Source of the DNA: Palauibacter sp965216145
Lineage (GTDB): Bacteria > Gemmatimonadota > Gemmatimonadetes > Palauibacterales > Palauibacteraceae
DNA length: 64,000 bases
NCBI RefSeq assembly: GCF_965216145.1
Contig: NZ_OZ244149.1
Coordinates: 1,612,001-1,676,000, forward strand
Reading direction: 5' to 3'
The notes under the pieces are model-generated. The model did not search any database. It saw nothing but the letters and a program-made list of their open reading frames with translations, and was not told the origin of the DNA. How positions within the stretch are numbered: position 1 is the first letter of the stretch; each line of letters starts with the position of its first letter. Below, piece by piece: positions 26,610-38,137 of this stretch. The position numbers and the translations under genes are program-made.

Positions 26610-27926
26610 CTAGCTTCGAACGGATGCCAGCGGTCGGCCGGCTCGCTTCGGCGGGGTCGCCGGGGCGTGAGCCCCCAACCCGGAGGCGATGTCGCCGGCG
26701 ATGCCGGCGTCGACGGAAACCTGGGCCCGGACTCGCGCGGCCAGGCTCGAGGGTAGTCCCCATAGCCGGACGAACCCGCCCGCGTCCGCCTGGTCGTAGA
26801 CCGAGTCCTCCTCGAACGTGGCGAGATCTTCCCGGTACAGCGAGAACGGAGACGTGCGCGCGACCGCTGTCGCCTGCCCCTTGAAGAGCCGCATGGTCAC
26901 GTCGCCGGTCGACGTCTCGTGCGTCTGATCGAGGAACGCGTCGAAGGCGCCGCGTAGCGGCGAGAACCACAGGCCCTGGTAGACCAGCTCCGCGTACCGG
27001 TCGCCCACGCTTCGCTTGAAGCCCGCCGTGTCGCGGTCGAGCGTGATCGATTCCAGGTCCGCGAGCGCCGCCAGCAGGACCGTCCCGGCCGGCGTCTCGT
27101 ACACCCCGCGGCTCTTCATCCCCACGAGCCGGTTCTCCACGAGGTCGACGCGCCCCACGCCGTGGGCTCCGGCCCGCTCGTTGAGGCGACCCACCAGGTC
27201 CACCGGATCGAACCGTACGCCGTCCACCCCGACGGGAACCCCCCGCCGGAAGGTGATGACGACGTCTTCCGGCGTATCCGGCGCCTCGGTCGGGGCCACC
27301 GTCAGCTCGCGCAGGTCGTCCGGCGCCGCCGCGCCCGGGTCCTCGAGGATGCCGCCCTCGAAGGACGTGTGCCACAGATTGCGGTCGATGCTGTACAGCT
27401 TCCTCGGACTGCCCGGCACGGGGATGTTGCGCTCCGCGGCGTAGGCGAAGGCGTCCTCCCGCGACGTGATCTCCCACTCGCGCCACGGTGCAATGACGGT
27501 CAGATCGGGGGCCAGCGCCTGGTAGGCGAGTTCGAACCGGACCTGGTCGTTGCCCTTCCCGGTGCAACCGTGCGCCACGGCGTCACAGTCGAACTCCCGC
27601 GCGACCTCGACCTGCGCCGCCGCGATCACCGGCCGGGCCAGCGAGGTCCCGAGCAGGTAGCGGCCCTCGTACACGGCCCCCGCCTTGAGCGCCGGCAAGG
27701 CGCACTCGGTCAGGAACCGCTCGCGGAGATCCACCACGCGGCACGCGATCGCGCCCGTCGAGAGCGCCTTGTCGCGGATCGCCGCGAAGTCCTCCTTCTG
27801 GCCCACATCCACGATGGCCGCCACGACCTCGCAGCCGTAGTTCTCCCTCAGCCACGTCATCATCACCGAGGTGTCGAGGCCGCCCGAGTACGCCAGTGCG
27901 ACCCGCTTCGCGTCTGCCTTCTTCAT
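26610..27926 (-). CDS. argG: Argininosuccinate synthase
   Basis: This enzyme condenses citrulline and aspartate using ATP (cytosol, penultimate step of arginine synthesis). The ATG at 27926 begins MKKADAKRVALAYSGGLDTS, with the PP-loop AYSGGLDTSV at residue about 10-19 as in the family. A GTG at 27965 would add 13 residues, but a promoter-like sequence ends close to it, so the shorter start is preferred. It has HGCTGKGNDQVRFE near 105 and SIDRNLWHTSFEGG near 170. Length 438 fits type 1 enzymes with a slightly long, Pro/Arg-rich tail (HAPATPPKRAGRP). First gene of argG-argH-argR. Confidence 0.95.
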   Translation of the reverse strand: MKKADAKRVALAYSGGLDTSVMMTWLRENYGCEVVAAIVDVGQKEDFAAIRDKALSTGAIACRVVDLRERFLTECALPALKAGAVYEGRYLLGTSLARPVIAAAQVEVAREFDCDAVAHGCTGKGNDQVRFELAYQALAPDLTVIAPWREWEITSREDAFAYAAERNIPVPGSPRKLYSIDRNLWHTSFEGGILEDPGAAAPDDLRELTVAPTEAPDTPEDVVITFRRGVPVGVDGVRFDPVDLVGRLNERAGAHGVGRVDLVENRLVGMKSRGVYETPAGTVLLAALADLESITLDRDTAGFKRSVGDRYAELVYQGLWFSPLRGAFDAFLDQTHETSTGDVTMRLFKGQATAVARTSPFSLYREDLATFEEDSVYDQADAGGFVRLWGLPSSLAARVRAQVSVDAGIAGDIASGLGAHAPATPPKRAGRPLASVRS

Positions 27927-27964
27927 TCGCTCGATCCCGATCTGGTAGTTACGATCTTCGTCCA

Positions 27965-27997
27965 CCGATTACATACAACCTCTTGCATAATCATCAA
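27965..27997 (-). promoter_or_regulatory. Candidate argG promoter with AT-rich dyad
   Basis: On the minus strand TTGATG (27997-27992) and TATGTA (27975-27970) are separated by 16 nt, each matching four of six bases of the sigma-70 consensus. The spacer and -10 overlap an imperfect AT-rich dyad (ATTATGCA and TGTATGTAA around AGAGGT) of the kind bound by ArgR proteins. Identification as an ARG box is inference; no second copy was found upstream of carB. Confidence 0.4.
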
Positions 27998-28023
27998 GTC
28001 TACCGGATCAGCTTCCGATACGG

Positions 28024-28390
28024 TCAGGCAAGGGTCAATTCAATGCTCAAGCGGGGACAGCCTCCTCTAGCGGATGCGGGGGGATACGTAAAGGAAATGT
28101 TGGGCCCCTCGGGTGTCCCGTGGCCGATACGGATCGAGGCAGGAGTATCTGGCACGGTCACTTCCCACACGCTGGAACTGGGCAAAGGCGGAGAAACGCC
28201 GTGTTCAAGGAGTCCCTCGAGGTAGACGCGCTTTGCGTCCTGGAGCTCGACAAGAGCCTCCTCCTTGGTATCGGCATGCGTCTCGCAACCGGGAGCTCTT
28301 CTACCCAGGCCGACCCGTTTCGCCATCACAGTCCTTCTCGCAGCGGCGTACTCGGTGTAGGGCAACGCCGTAATGCTCCAAACTCTTCAT
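28024..28390 (-). pseudogene. hicB: HicB-family antitoxin, frameshifted
   Basis: An ATG at 28390 preceded by AGGAGG encodes MKSLEHY, the usual opening of HicB proteins. One base later the frame must shift to give LPYTEYAAARRTVMAKRV and then the HicB core APGCETHADTKEEALVELQD and YLEGLLEHGVSPPLP. The core matches the HicB pattern PGCxxxGDTxEEALxxxxxAxxxYLExLLExG. The remaining 45 residues to the stop at 28024 show no HicB character. The family neutralises the HicA mRNase. It overlaps the end of a degenerate hicA-like frame by ATGA, which is the normal hicAB arrangement. Inactive as read. Confidence 0.65.
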
Positions 28391-28480
28391 TGTGCCCTCC
28401 TTCTCTTGCCTTCCTTGGACTGAGACTTGTACTCCTCAATGAGCCGAAGCGCCGTGCTAACGTACCTTGGAGAGATCGAC

Positions 28481-32350
<3,870 letters not shown>

Positions 32351-32401
32351 CGGGCGCGCAAGCTATCCGCTCGAATGGGAGATCGCAGCCCCCCGGCGGG
32401 G

Positions 32402-33370
32402 CTACCTCATGAGGAGCGAAATCTCTCGCAGGATCCAGAGTGGGACCGCACGTCCGTCACGGAGGGCGGGAGCGAAGATCAGGGCGCGTGCGGCCCGCTC
32501 CGCCGCCGAGTCGAACGCGGTGTTGTCGGACGAGGTCTGGACCACGATGGCGTCGACGCGCCCATCGGCCCGGACCAGGAGCCAGAGGTTGGCCGCCGTG
32601 CCCGCGTCGAGGTCCTCTGAGCGGATCACCGGGAGAAGGGTGGTGGCGAGCAGCGCCTCGGCCTCGGTGTCCCATACGAGGCGGGGACCCTCGTCGTAGG
32701 AGATGTAGGTGGGCCCCGACGCCCGGAGCTGCGCCAGTTCCGTCTCCGCATCGGGCCCTGCCGCGGAATCACGCAGGGCGGCGGCCGCGATCGAGTCACG
32801 CTGGGCGGCGGCCAGGGAGTCGCCACGGGTGGCAGTGGCGAGGGAGTCCCGCCGGCCGGCGGTCGTCGAGTCTCTCAGCGCCGCGGCGGCCGCGGTAGCC
32901 GAGTCACGCCTTCCGGCGGCGGCGAGCGAGTCGCGTCGCGCGGCGACCGAGCGCGAGATCCGCCGTGCGGCGGCCAGCATCGAATCACGTCGCGCCGCGG
33001 CCCCGGCCTCGCGTGATACGGCGGTGACGGAGTCCCGCCCGCCCCCCTCGATCGAGTCCGCGACGGCGGCTTCTATCGAGTCGATGATGGCGGCGATCTC
33101 CGGGGAGACGAGGGGTTCCTCCGGCTCCTGCGGCGGTTCCTGCGTGGGCGCCACCGCCTCGGTCCGCGGCGGGAGAGCTTCCGCGGGCGGATCCTCCGCG
33201 GCGGCCGGACCTTCGGCCACCTGCCCGAGTGGCGGACTCTGCGCGGGTTCGGGCGGCTGCATCATGCGCGGGAGGAAGCAGGACGCGATCGCCGGCACCG
33301 CCAGGATCACCGCGAAAACGCCGATACCCCGGCGCCTCGGCCGGTTCGCGGGGTTCACGGGTCCCGGCAT
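32402..33370 (-). CDS. TonB-like energy transducer with RRDS repeats
   Basis: This 322-residue protein starts at the ATG at 33370 (MPGPVNPANRPRRRG). One membrane anchor (GIGVFAVILAVPAIASCFL, about 15-33) is followed by a Pro/Glu-rich periplasmic linker (EDPPAEALPPRTEAVAPTQE). An Ala/Arg/Asp/Ser-rich stretch follows, with about ten imperfect repeats of the type RRDSLAAA (about 145-225), probably a long helix. The end has the TonB C-terminal fold pattern: WLLVRADGRVDAIVVQTSSD, then AAERAARALIFAPALRDGR. TonB proteins transmit proton-motive force to outer-membrane receptors; ExbB/ExbD are not adjacent. The repeat region is unusual for TonB, whose linker is normally Pro/Lys-rich. Confidence 0.75.
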   Translation of the reverse strand: MPGPVNPANRPRRRGIGVFAVILAVPAIASCFLPRMMQPPEPAQSPPLGQVAEGPAAAEDPPAEALPPRTEAVAPTQEPPQEPEEPLVSPEIAAIIDSIEAAVADSIEGGGRDSVTAVSREAGAAARRDSMLAAARRISRSVAARRDSLAAAGRRDSATAAAAALRDSTTAGRRDSLATATRGDSLAAAQRDSIAAAALRDSAAGPDAETELAQLRASGPTYISYDEGPRLVWDTEAEALLATTLLPVIRSEDLDAGTAANLWLLVRADGRVDAIVVQTSSDNTAFDSAAERAARALIFAPALRDGRAVPLWILREISLLMR

Positions 33371-33378
33371 GGGTACCG

Positions 33379-33495
33379 TTAGCTCTGCTTGCGTTTGGCG
33401 CCTTCCCTCCGCCAGGCGATCGACGCGAGGAAGGCGAGTCCTCCCCAGACGAATCCGAGGATGACGATCATCATGATTATCGTCGTCGTGGTCAT
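33379..33495 (-). CDS. MetS-like small subunit of an NSS amino-acid transporter
   Basis: This 38-residue membrane microprotein starts at an ATG at 33495 preceded at ideal spacing by GGAGGTGA, one of the best ribosome sites in the window. It reads MTTTTIIMMIVILGFVWGGL, one helix followed by a basic tail (RREGAKRKQS). The pattern MTTxxIIMMxxxxxxxWGG is that of the small subunits of sodium-dependent methionine/alanine importers (MetS type). The large NSS transporter is not next to it. It lies 8 bases upstream of the TonB-like gene on the same strand, so they may be co-transcribed. The short length makes chance resemblance possible, but start, helix and WGG motif agree. Confidence 0.7.
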   Translation of the reverse strand: MTTTTIIMMIVILGFVWGGLAFLASIAWRREGAKRKQS

Positions 33496-33550
33496 GGTCG
33501 CTCACCTCCGCAGCGGGCGGCGCGCCCCGCGTCGTTGAGCCGCCGGTCGT

Positions 33551-34138
33551 TCAGCCGGCGGCGGGGCCGTTCAGACCGAGATCATTGGCTGCAAGCTGCA
33601 TGGCGGCGATGACGAAGGCGATGTGCTCGCCCATGTCCTCGCCCAGTTCGCCGCAGTTCTCCGCCATCTCCTCGCGGCTGACGGCGGCGGCGAACGCCTT
33701 GTCCTTCATCTTCTTTCGCACCGAGCGGGTCTTCATCCCATCGAGCCGGGTGGGCCGAACGAGCGCGCAGGCGGTGATGAAGCCGGTGAGTTCGTCCACC
33801 GCCCGCAGCGTCTTCGACATCAGGGAAGTTGCCTCGACGCCGGTGTAGTCCGCGTGCGCCAGGATCGTGTCGAGGATGTCCTCGTCCACCCCCATGTCCC
33901 GGAGGATGGCGACGCCGCTGGAGGGATGTCCCGAGTCGGGCGCGTGGTCGTTGTTGGGCCAGCGCTCGTAGTCGAAGTCGTGCAGGAGTCCCGCGCTGCC
34001 CCAGCGCTCCTCGTCCTCCCCGTACTTCCGCGCGTAGGCGCGCATGGCCGCCTCCACGGCCAGCATGTGGCGGCGAAGCCCGGGACTCGAGGTGTATTCG
34101 TGGACGAGCGCGAGCGCTTCATCCCGCTTCGGGATCAT
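33551..34138 (-). CDS. HD-domain hydrolase
   Basis: This 195-residue cytosolic protein of the HD superfamily, probably a metal-dependent phosphohydrolase, has SPGLRRHMLAVEAAMRAYAR with the first His near residue 20, then GLLHDFDYERWPN with the HD pair near 52, and a later ILAHADYTG His near 95. This is the order of metal ligands in small HDIG/HDOD-like hydrolases. The C-terminal helix (MAENCGELGEDMGEHIAFVI) is acidic. The start ATG at 34138 is 7 nt after the stop of the PH-like gene, suggesting one transcript. The substrate cannot be told from sequence; similar proteins are annotated as hydrolases of unknown substrate. Confidence 0.8.
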   Translation of the reverse strand: MIPKRDEALALVHEYTSSPGLRRHMLAVEAAMRAYARKYGEDEERWGSAGLLHDFDYERWPNNDHAPDSGHPSSGVAILRDMGVDEDILDTILAHADYTGVEATSLMSKTLRAVDELTGFITACALVRPTRLDGMKTRSVRKKMKDKAFAAAVSREEMAENCGELGEDMGEHIAFVIAAMQLAANDLGLNGPAAG

Positions 34139-34145
34139 CGGTGGT

Positions 34146-34604
34146 TCACCCTCCTCCGGTTGCCTCCAGCAGCGCCTCGAGGAAGCGGCGGGGATCGCTC
34201 TGGCTGAGGAGGAGCGAGTACCCGTCGCGGGTGGGAATGTACACCACCCTCCGGCGGTCCGTGAGGTAGAGGAGGGATTTCTCCCCGTTGCGGAGCCGGA
34301 ACCAGCCGGAGGAATAGCCTCCGAGCGCCGTCCCCGCCGTCCGCCGCTGCGGAACCAGGTCCGGTTCGCCGCGGAGATCGATGACGCGGGCCTCGTCGAG
34401 TTCGAGGCGGTCCAGAGGGATCGTGCGCCCCCACAGATCCCCCACCAGCTTCAGACCGTCCGGAGAGACCTCGGCGCGGCTGTGGCGGGTGGACCAGGCC
34501 GCCCACCCCAGCATGAGGGTCACGCCGATGAGGAGGACGATGACGATGATGAAGAACCAGATGATGCCCCGGCCCGAGGCCGGCGGGATCGGAAAGGTCT
34601 GCAT
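34146..34604 (-). CDS. Single-TM protein with bacterial PH-like domain
   Basis: This 152-residue protein has a Pro-rich N-terminus, one strong membrane helix (IIWFFIIVIVLLIGVTLML, about 14-32) and a C-terminal beta-rich domain beginning ADVSPDGLKLVGD-like text, with IPLDRLELDEARVIDL and VVYIPTRDGYSLLLSQSDPR. The strand pattern and the closing DPRRFLEALLEA helix resemble bacterial PH domains that follow a membrane anchor. No enzymatic motif is present. It sits between dinB and the HD gene on the same strand with spacings of 2 and 7 nt, so it belongs to a tight operon of functionally unrelated proteins. Confidence 0.65.
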   Translation of the reverse strand: MQTFPIPPASGRGIIWFFIIVIVLLIGVTLMLGWAAWSTRHSRAEVSPDGLKLVGDLWGRTIPLDRLELDEARVIDLRGEPDLVPQRRTAGTALGGYSSGWFRLRNGEKSLLYLTDRRRVVYIPTRDGYSLLLSQSDPRRFLEALLEATGGG

Positions 34605-34606
34605 GG

Positions 34607-35842
34607 CTACGAACCTCTCGGTTGGGAGTCGAGGAGCGCGGCCCGCTTCAGGGCATCGCGGCCGAAGCGCTCCGTGAGCGTGTCCATCGTCTCGGCCAGG
34701 CGGCGTTCGGGGCGCTCGCCGCCGGCCGGAGCGGCGGGGGCGCCGCCTTCTTCATCGAGCAGCGCGAGTTGTTCGGCGGCCGGCTGGTCGAAGCCGGACA
34801 GGCTCACGCCGATGAGCCGCACCTGCCGCCGGGGGTCGTCGGCGTCGCGAAAGAGCGACCGGGCGACGGGCCAGATGGCCTCCGTCGTATCCGCCGGCCG
34901 TTCGAGCGTGCGCTGCCGGGTGTGCGTCTCGAAGCCGTCCCAGCGGAGCTTCAGGAGCACGGTGCGCCCGGCGATTCCGTGCCGCCTGAGCCCCCTTGCA
35001 ACGCCCTCGCACAGCCCCAGCAGGGTGTTCTCGACGCGGTCCCGGTCCGATACGTCCTCCGGAAAGGTGATTTCCTTCCCGAGCGATTTCCGGCCGGCGG
35101 CGGGGTTGACCCGCCGCGCGTCGCGTCCGTTGGCGAGGTCGTGGAGACGGCGGCCCAGCCTGGGGCCGAGCGACCTCTCGATGGCGGTCGGGTCCAGGCG
35201 GGCCACCTTCCCGATCGTCTCGAGCCCGAGCCCGGCCAGCCGCGCCTGGATCTTCGGGCCGGCGCCCCACAGCCGCGACACCTCGAGGGGCGCGAGGAAC
35301 TCGCGTTCGGTGCCCGCCGGCACCACCACGAGGCCGTCCGGCTTCTCGAGATCGCTCGCCACCTTGGCGACGTACTTGCTCGCCGCCACGCCGACCGACG
35401 CGGTCAGCCGCTCCTCGCGTGCGATGCGCCGCTTGACGCGGGCGGCGATCTCGGGGCCGTCCCCGAACAGCCGCCGGCTGGCCGTGACGTCGAGGAAGGC
35501 CTCGTCGAGAGACAGGGTCTCGACCTGGTCGGTGAAGGAGCGGAAGATGTCGAAGATCCGGGCCGAGATTTCCGCGTAGAACCCGATCCGGGGGCGGATG
35601 TACACCGCCCCCGGGCAGCGGCGCCACGCCTGCGAGATCGGGAGCGCCGAGTGGACGCCGTAGCGCCGCGCCTCGTAGTTGGCCGTCGAGACGACCCCCC
35701 GCCCCCTGCCGTTCCTCGGGTCCGAGCCGATGACGACGGGCTTCCCGCGTAGCGACGGGTCCTCGCGGATCTCGACCGCCGCGTAGAAGGCGTCCATGTC
35801 GACGTGGAGGACGGTGCGCGTCCGCGGCTCAGGCTGCGGCAT
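34607..35842 (-). CDS. dinB: DNA polymerase IV (Y family)
   Basis: This 411-residue translesion polymerase starts at the ATG at 35842 (MPQPEPRTRTVLHVDMDAFY). The catalytic acidic residues are in DMDAFYAAVE (about 15-24) and SLDEAFLDVT (about 112-121). The helix-hairpin-helix LWGAGPKIQARLAGLGLETI near 190 and the little-finger domain region beginning near 250 (GRKSLGKEITFPEDVSD) are intact. A C-terminal tail after QLALLDEEGG lacks an obvious beta-clamp motif, although the QLALLDEE segment could act as one. It overlaps the end of the glycerophosphodiesterase gene by 14 bases. SOS control is usual for dinB, but no LexA-type box was identified here. Confidence 0.93.
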   Translation of the reverse strand: MPQPEPRTRTVLHVDMDAFYAAVEIREDPSLRGKPVVIGSDPRNGRGRGVVSTANYEARRYGVHSALPISQAWRRCPGAVYIRPRIGFYAEISARIFDIFRSFTDQVETLSLDEAFLDVTASRRLFGDGPEIAARVKRRIAREERLTASVGVAASKYVAKVASDLEKPDGLVVVPAGTEREFLAPLEVSRLWGAGPKIQARLAGLGLETIGKVARLDPTAIERSLGPRLGRRLHDLANGRDARRVNPAAGRKSLGKEITFPEDVSDRDRVENTLLGLCEGVARGLRRHGIAGRTVLLKLRWDGFETHTRQRTLERPADTTEAIWPVARSLFRDADDPRRQVRLIGVSLSGFDQPAAEQLALLDEEGGAPAAPAGGERPERRLAETMDTLTERFGRDALKRAALLDSQPRGS

Positions 35843-36665
35843 CTCCCCCCACCTCGATCTCGTCCAGGATCCGGCGCGCCCGCCCGGGCGCATCGCTCAC
35901 GAGCCCGTCCACGCCCCACGCGAGGAGGCGCCGCATGTCGTCGGGGTGGTTCACGGTCCACACGAAGACGCCCATGCCGTCCGCGTGCGCTCGCCGCACG
36001 AAGCGCGGCGTGACGATGCGGACGGCGCCCTGCCGCTCCGGAAGCATGGCGGCGTCGCACGCGGCCGGCGCGAACGAACGGCCCAGGCCGAGCTTGCCGA
36101 GGAGCACATACGCCCGGAGTTCGTCCTGATACGCGCAGCGCCAGCGCGCCTCCCGGCTCGCCGGTTCCACCTCCTCGCGCTCGAACCCGCCGACCAGGAT
36201 CCGCTCCCGCCCCGGATTCCGGCGCAGCCAGTCCCCAAGCGCGTGTCCCGCCGCCGCGGACTTGATCTCGGCCACGACCGGCAGGTCGCCCAGCGCTTCC
36301 AGCACCTCCTCGAGGGTGGGGATCCGGACCCCCTCTCCGCGGAAGGGGAACGTCTTCCCTCTGTCCGCGGTGAAGCGGTACCCGGCGTCGAAAGCCCGCA
36401 GTTCGTCCAGCGTCCGGTCTTCCACCGGCCCGGTCCCGTCGGTGGTGCGAGGGAGATTCGGGTCGTGGATGACCATGAGGTGGCCGTCCGCACTCCGATG
36501 GAGGTCGAGTTCCACCGCGTCGGCCCCGACGTGGACCGCGTGTTCGAACGAAGGGAGCGTGTTCTCGGGAGCGAACGCCGCGGCGCCCCGGTGACCGATG
36601 ACCCGTAGCGGGGACCCGGGACCGAACAGGTCGTCGGGCAGGACCGGCGCCGGGGGGTCAGGCAT
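35829..36665 (-). CDS. Glycerophosphodiester phosphodiesterase
   Basis: This 278-residue GDPD-family enzyme hydrolyses glycerophosphodiesters to glycerol 3-phosphate and an alcohol. The ATG at 36665 (MPDPPAPVLPDDLFG) overlaps the transporter stop by 8 bases; longer frames upstream are Arg-rich noise. The signature is VIGHRGAAAFAPENTLPSF (HRG and PENT) followed by GADAVELDLHRSADGHLMVI with the Glu/Asp metal ligands and HDP. It closes with VFVWTVNHPDDMRRLLAWGVDGLVSDAPG-type text characteristic of the TIM-barrel end. No signal peptide, so cytosolic. Co-transcription with the upstream transporter could mean uptake followed by hydrolysis of a phosphate ester, an inference. Confidence 0.9.
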   Translation of the reverse strand: MPDPPAPVLPDDLFGPGSPLRVIGHRGAAAFAPENTLPSFEHAVHVGADAVELDLHRSADGHLMVIHDPNLPRTTDGTGPVEDRTLDELRAFDAGYRFTADRGKTFPFRGEGVRIPTLEEVLEALGDLPVVAEIKSAAAGHALGDWLRRNPGRERILVGGFEREEVEPASREARWRCAYQDELRAYVLLGKLGLGRSFAPAACDAAMLPERQGAVRIVTPRFVRRAHADGMGVFVWTVNHPDDMRRLLAWGVDGLVSDAPGRARRILDEIEVGGDAAA

Positions 36666-38025
36666 CCACCCGCCGCGCCTGCGCCCGCCCGAGCCCGACG
36701 GAGAGCGCGATCCACATGCCGGCCAGCGGCGCGGTCGACATGGCCACCCAGGCCAGCCCCAGGCCGAGGAGCGCGAGCAGGCTGTCGATGCCGGCACCGG
36801 CGAGGTCGCCGCCGCGATACAGGAAGACGTCGACGATCGGCTTCGCCTTGTACTTCTCCGCGGGCGCCACGACCGAGAACAGCGTTTCCCGGGAGGGGCG
36901 CGAGATGGCGTAACGCGTCGCGCGGTGGACGGCCTGGAAGATCAGCATCACGCCGTACACGGGCCACGCCGCCAGCACCACGAAACCGAGCACCGTGACG
37001 AGCGGCAGGATGGCGAGCGTCCACCCGACGCCCAGCTTCCGGATCAGGTGGGTCGTGACGAAGACCTGCGTCAGGAGGGTCGCGAACTGCGCCAGGGAGT
37101 CGAAGTCGGCGAAACTCCCGACCCGCTGGCTGAACGTATCCGTCGATCCGAGGATGACGTTCGCCTGGGTGAAGTAGATCAACGTGTTCGACACGGCCAT
37201 GAACACGACCCAGAGGCCGACGCCGAGCAGGTACGGCGACGTGGCCACGGCCCGCACCCCTTCCAGGGCCCCGCCCCCGATCCGGGCGTTCGAGCCGCCG
37301 CGTCTACCGCTTTCCGCGCTCGGACCCCCGCTCGCCGCCGGCCCGACCGCCTCCAGCGGCGAGAGGTCGGATCGGCCGGCCCTCTTGTCGAGGATCAGCA
37401 TGGTGGCGATCGCCAGCGCGAAGCAGGCCGCGCCGATGAGCATGAGGCCGGCGGGCAGGTACGGACTCTCGGTGAGGCCGCTGATGAGACTCGCGCCGCG
37501 CCCCCCGGCGAGCGCCCCGAGGGTGCCGCCGATCCCGATGAAGGGGAACATCCTCTTCCCCTGGTCGACGTCGAACACATCGACCATGAAGGCCCAGAAC
37601 ACGCTGGTCGAGAACAGATTGATGACGCTCAGCCATACGTAGAAGGTGTATCCGACGCCCCGTGCGAGACCGGTCTCCGCGTCGGTGCCGATCAACCCGC
37701 CGCCCGCCCTCGCGTCCTGGATGAGGAGCGTCGCGAACCCGATCAGACACGCGATGACGAAGAGATAGGCCACCGGGATGAAGCGCCGGCGGTTCGTTCG
37801 CGCCACAACGCCGCCGAAGGCGAGCACCGCGGCGAGCGACGTCACGGAGGTGAGGGCGAACAACCAGCGAAGGTCGTCCATCCCGCGGGCGACCCCCATC
37901 GCCTCCCGCACGGGTCGGAGGAAGAAGTAGCCGCAAAGGACGAGGAAAAAGAAAAGCGCCGAGAGCAGCGCGAGGCCCAACTCGCCGCGCCTCATGTTCA
38001 GGATCCGCTCCCCGAAGCTGGCCAC
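36658..38025 (-). CDS. 12-TM transporter, ADP/ATP-carrier or MFS-like
   Basis: The start is taken as GTG at 38025, which has GAGGAG at 7-8 nt (gives VASFGERILNMRRGELG); longer ATG starts at 38088 and 38169 lack a site, and an ATG at 37995 is also possible. The 455-residue protein has about twelve hydrophobic helices. Landmarks: LFFFLVLCGYFFLRPVREAMG in TM1, FMVDVFDVDQGKRMFPFIGIGG after TM5, and PSRETLFSVVAPAEKYKAKPIVD near residue 385. The loop R-P-V-R-E and the EKYKAKxxxD motif recur in the divergent paralogue at 38138. The family resembles nucleotide (Npt/TLC) carriers as much as sugar MFS permeases; substrate unknown. Confidence 0.8.
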   Translation of the reverse strand: MASFGERILNMRRGELGLALLSALFFFLVLCGYFFLRPVREAMGVARGMDDLRWLFALTSVTSLAAVLAFGGVVARTNRRRFIPVAYLFVIACLIGFATLLIQDARAGGGLIGTDAETGLARGVGYTFYVWLSVINLFSTSVFWAFMVDVFDVDQGKRMFPFIGIGGTLGALAGGRGASLISGLTESPYLPAGLMLIGAACFALAIATMLILDKRAGRSDLSPLEAVGPAASGGPSAESGRRGGSNARIGGGALEGVRAVATSPYLLGVGLWVVFMAVSNTLIYFTQANVILGSTDTFSQRVGSFADFDSLAQFATLLTQVFVTTHLIRKLGVGWTLAILPLVTVLGFVVLAAWPVYGVMLIFQAVHRATRYAISRPSRETLFSVVAPAEKYKAKPIVDVFLYRGGDLAGAGIDSLLALLGLGLAWVAMSTAPLAGMWIALSVGLGRAQARRVDA

Positions 38026-38137
38026 GTTGGCTCTCCTCGTTAGGTTCCGAAGTCTCTGGGCAGAGTCCCATTCTCCATCCACCGACATCGGCCGGCAAGC
38101 AGCGACACGTGACTCGCCACCCCGCAACGTGCCCCGC

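Noticed and set aside
27927..27965. GTG at 27965 as the argG start
   Set aside because: It almost coincides with the expected transcript start of the promoter-like sequence and adds residues not found in the family; the ATG at 27926 gives the standard N-terminus.
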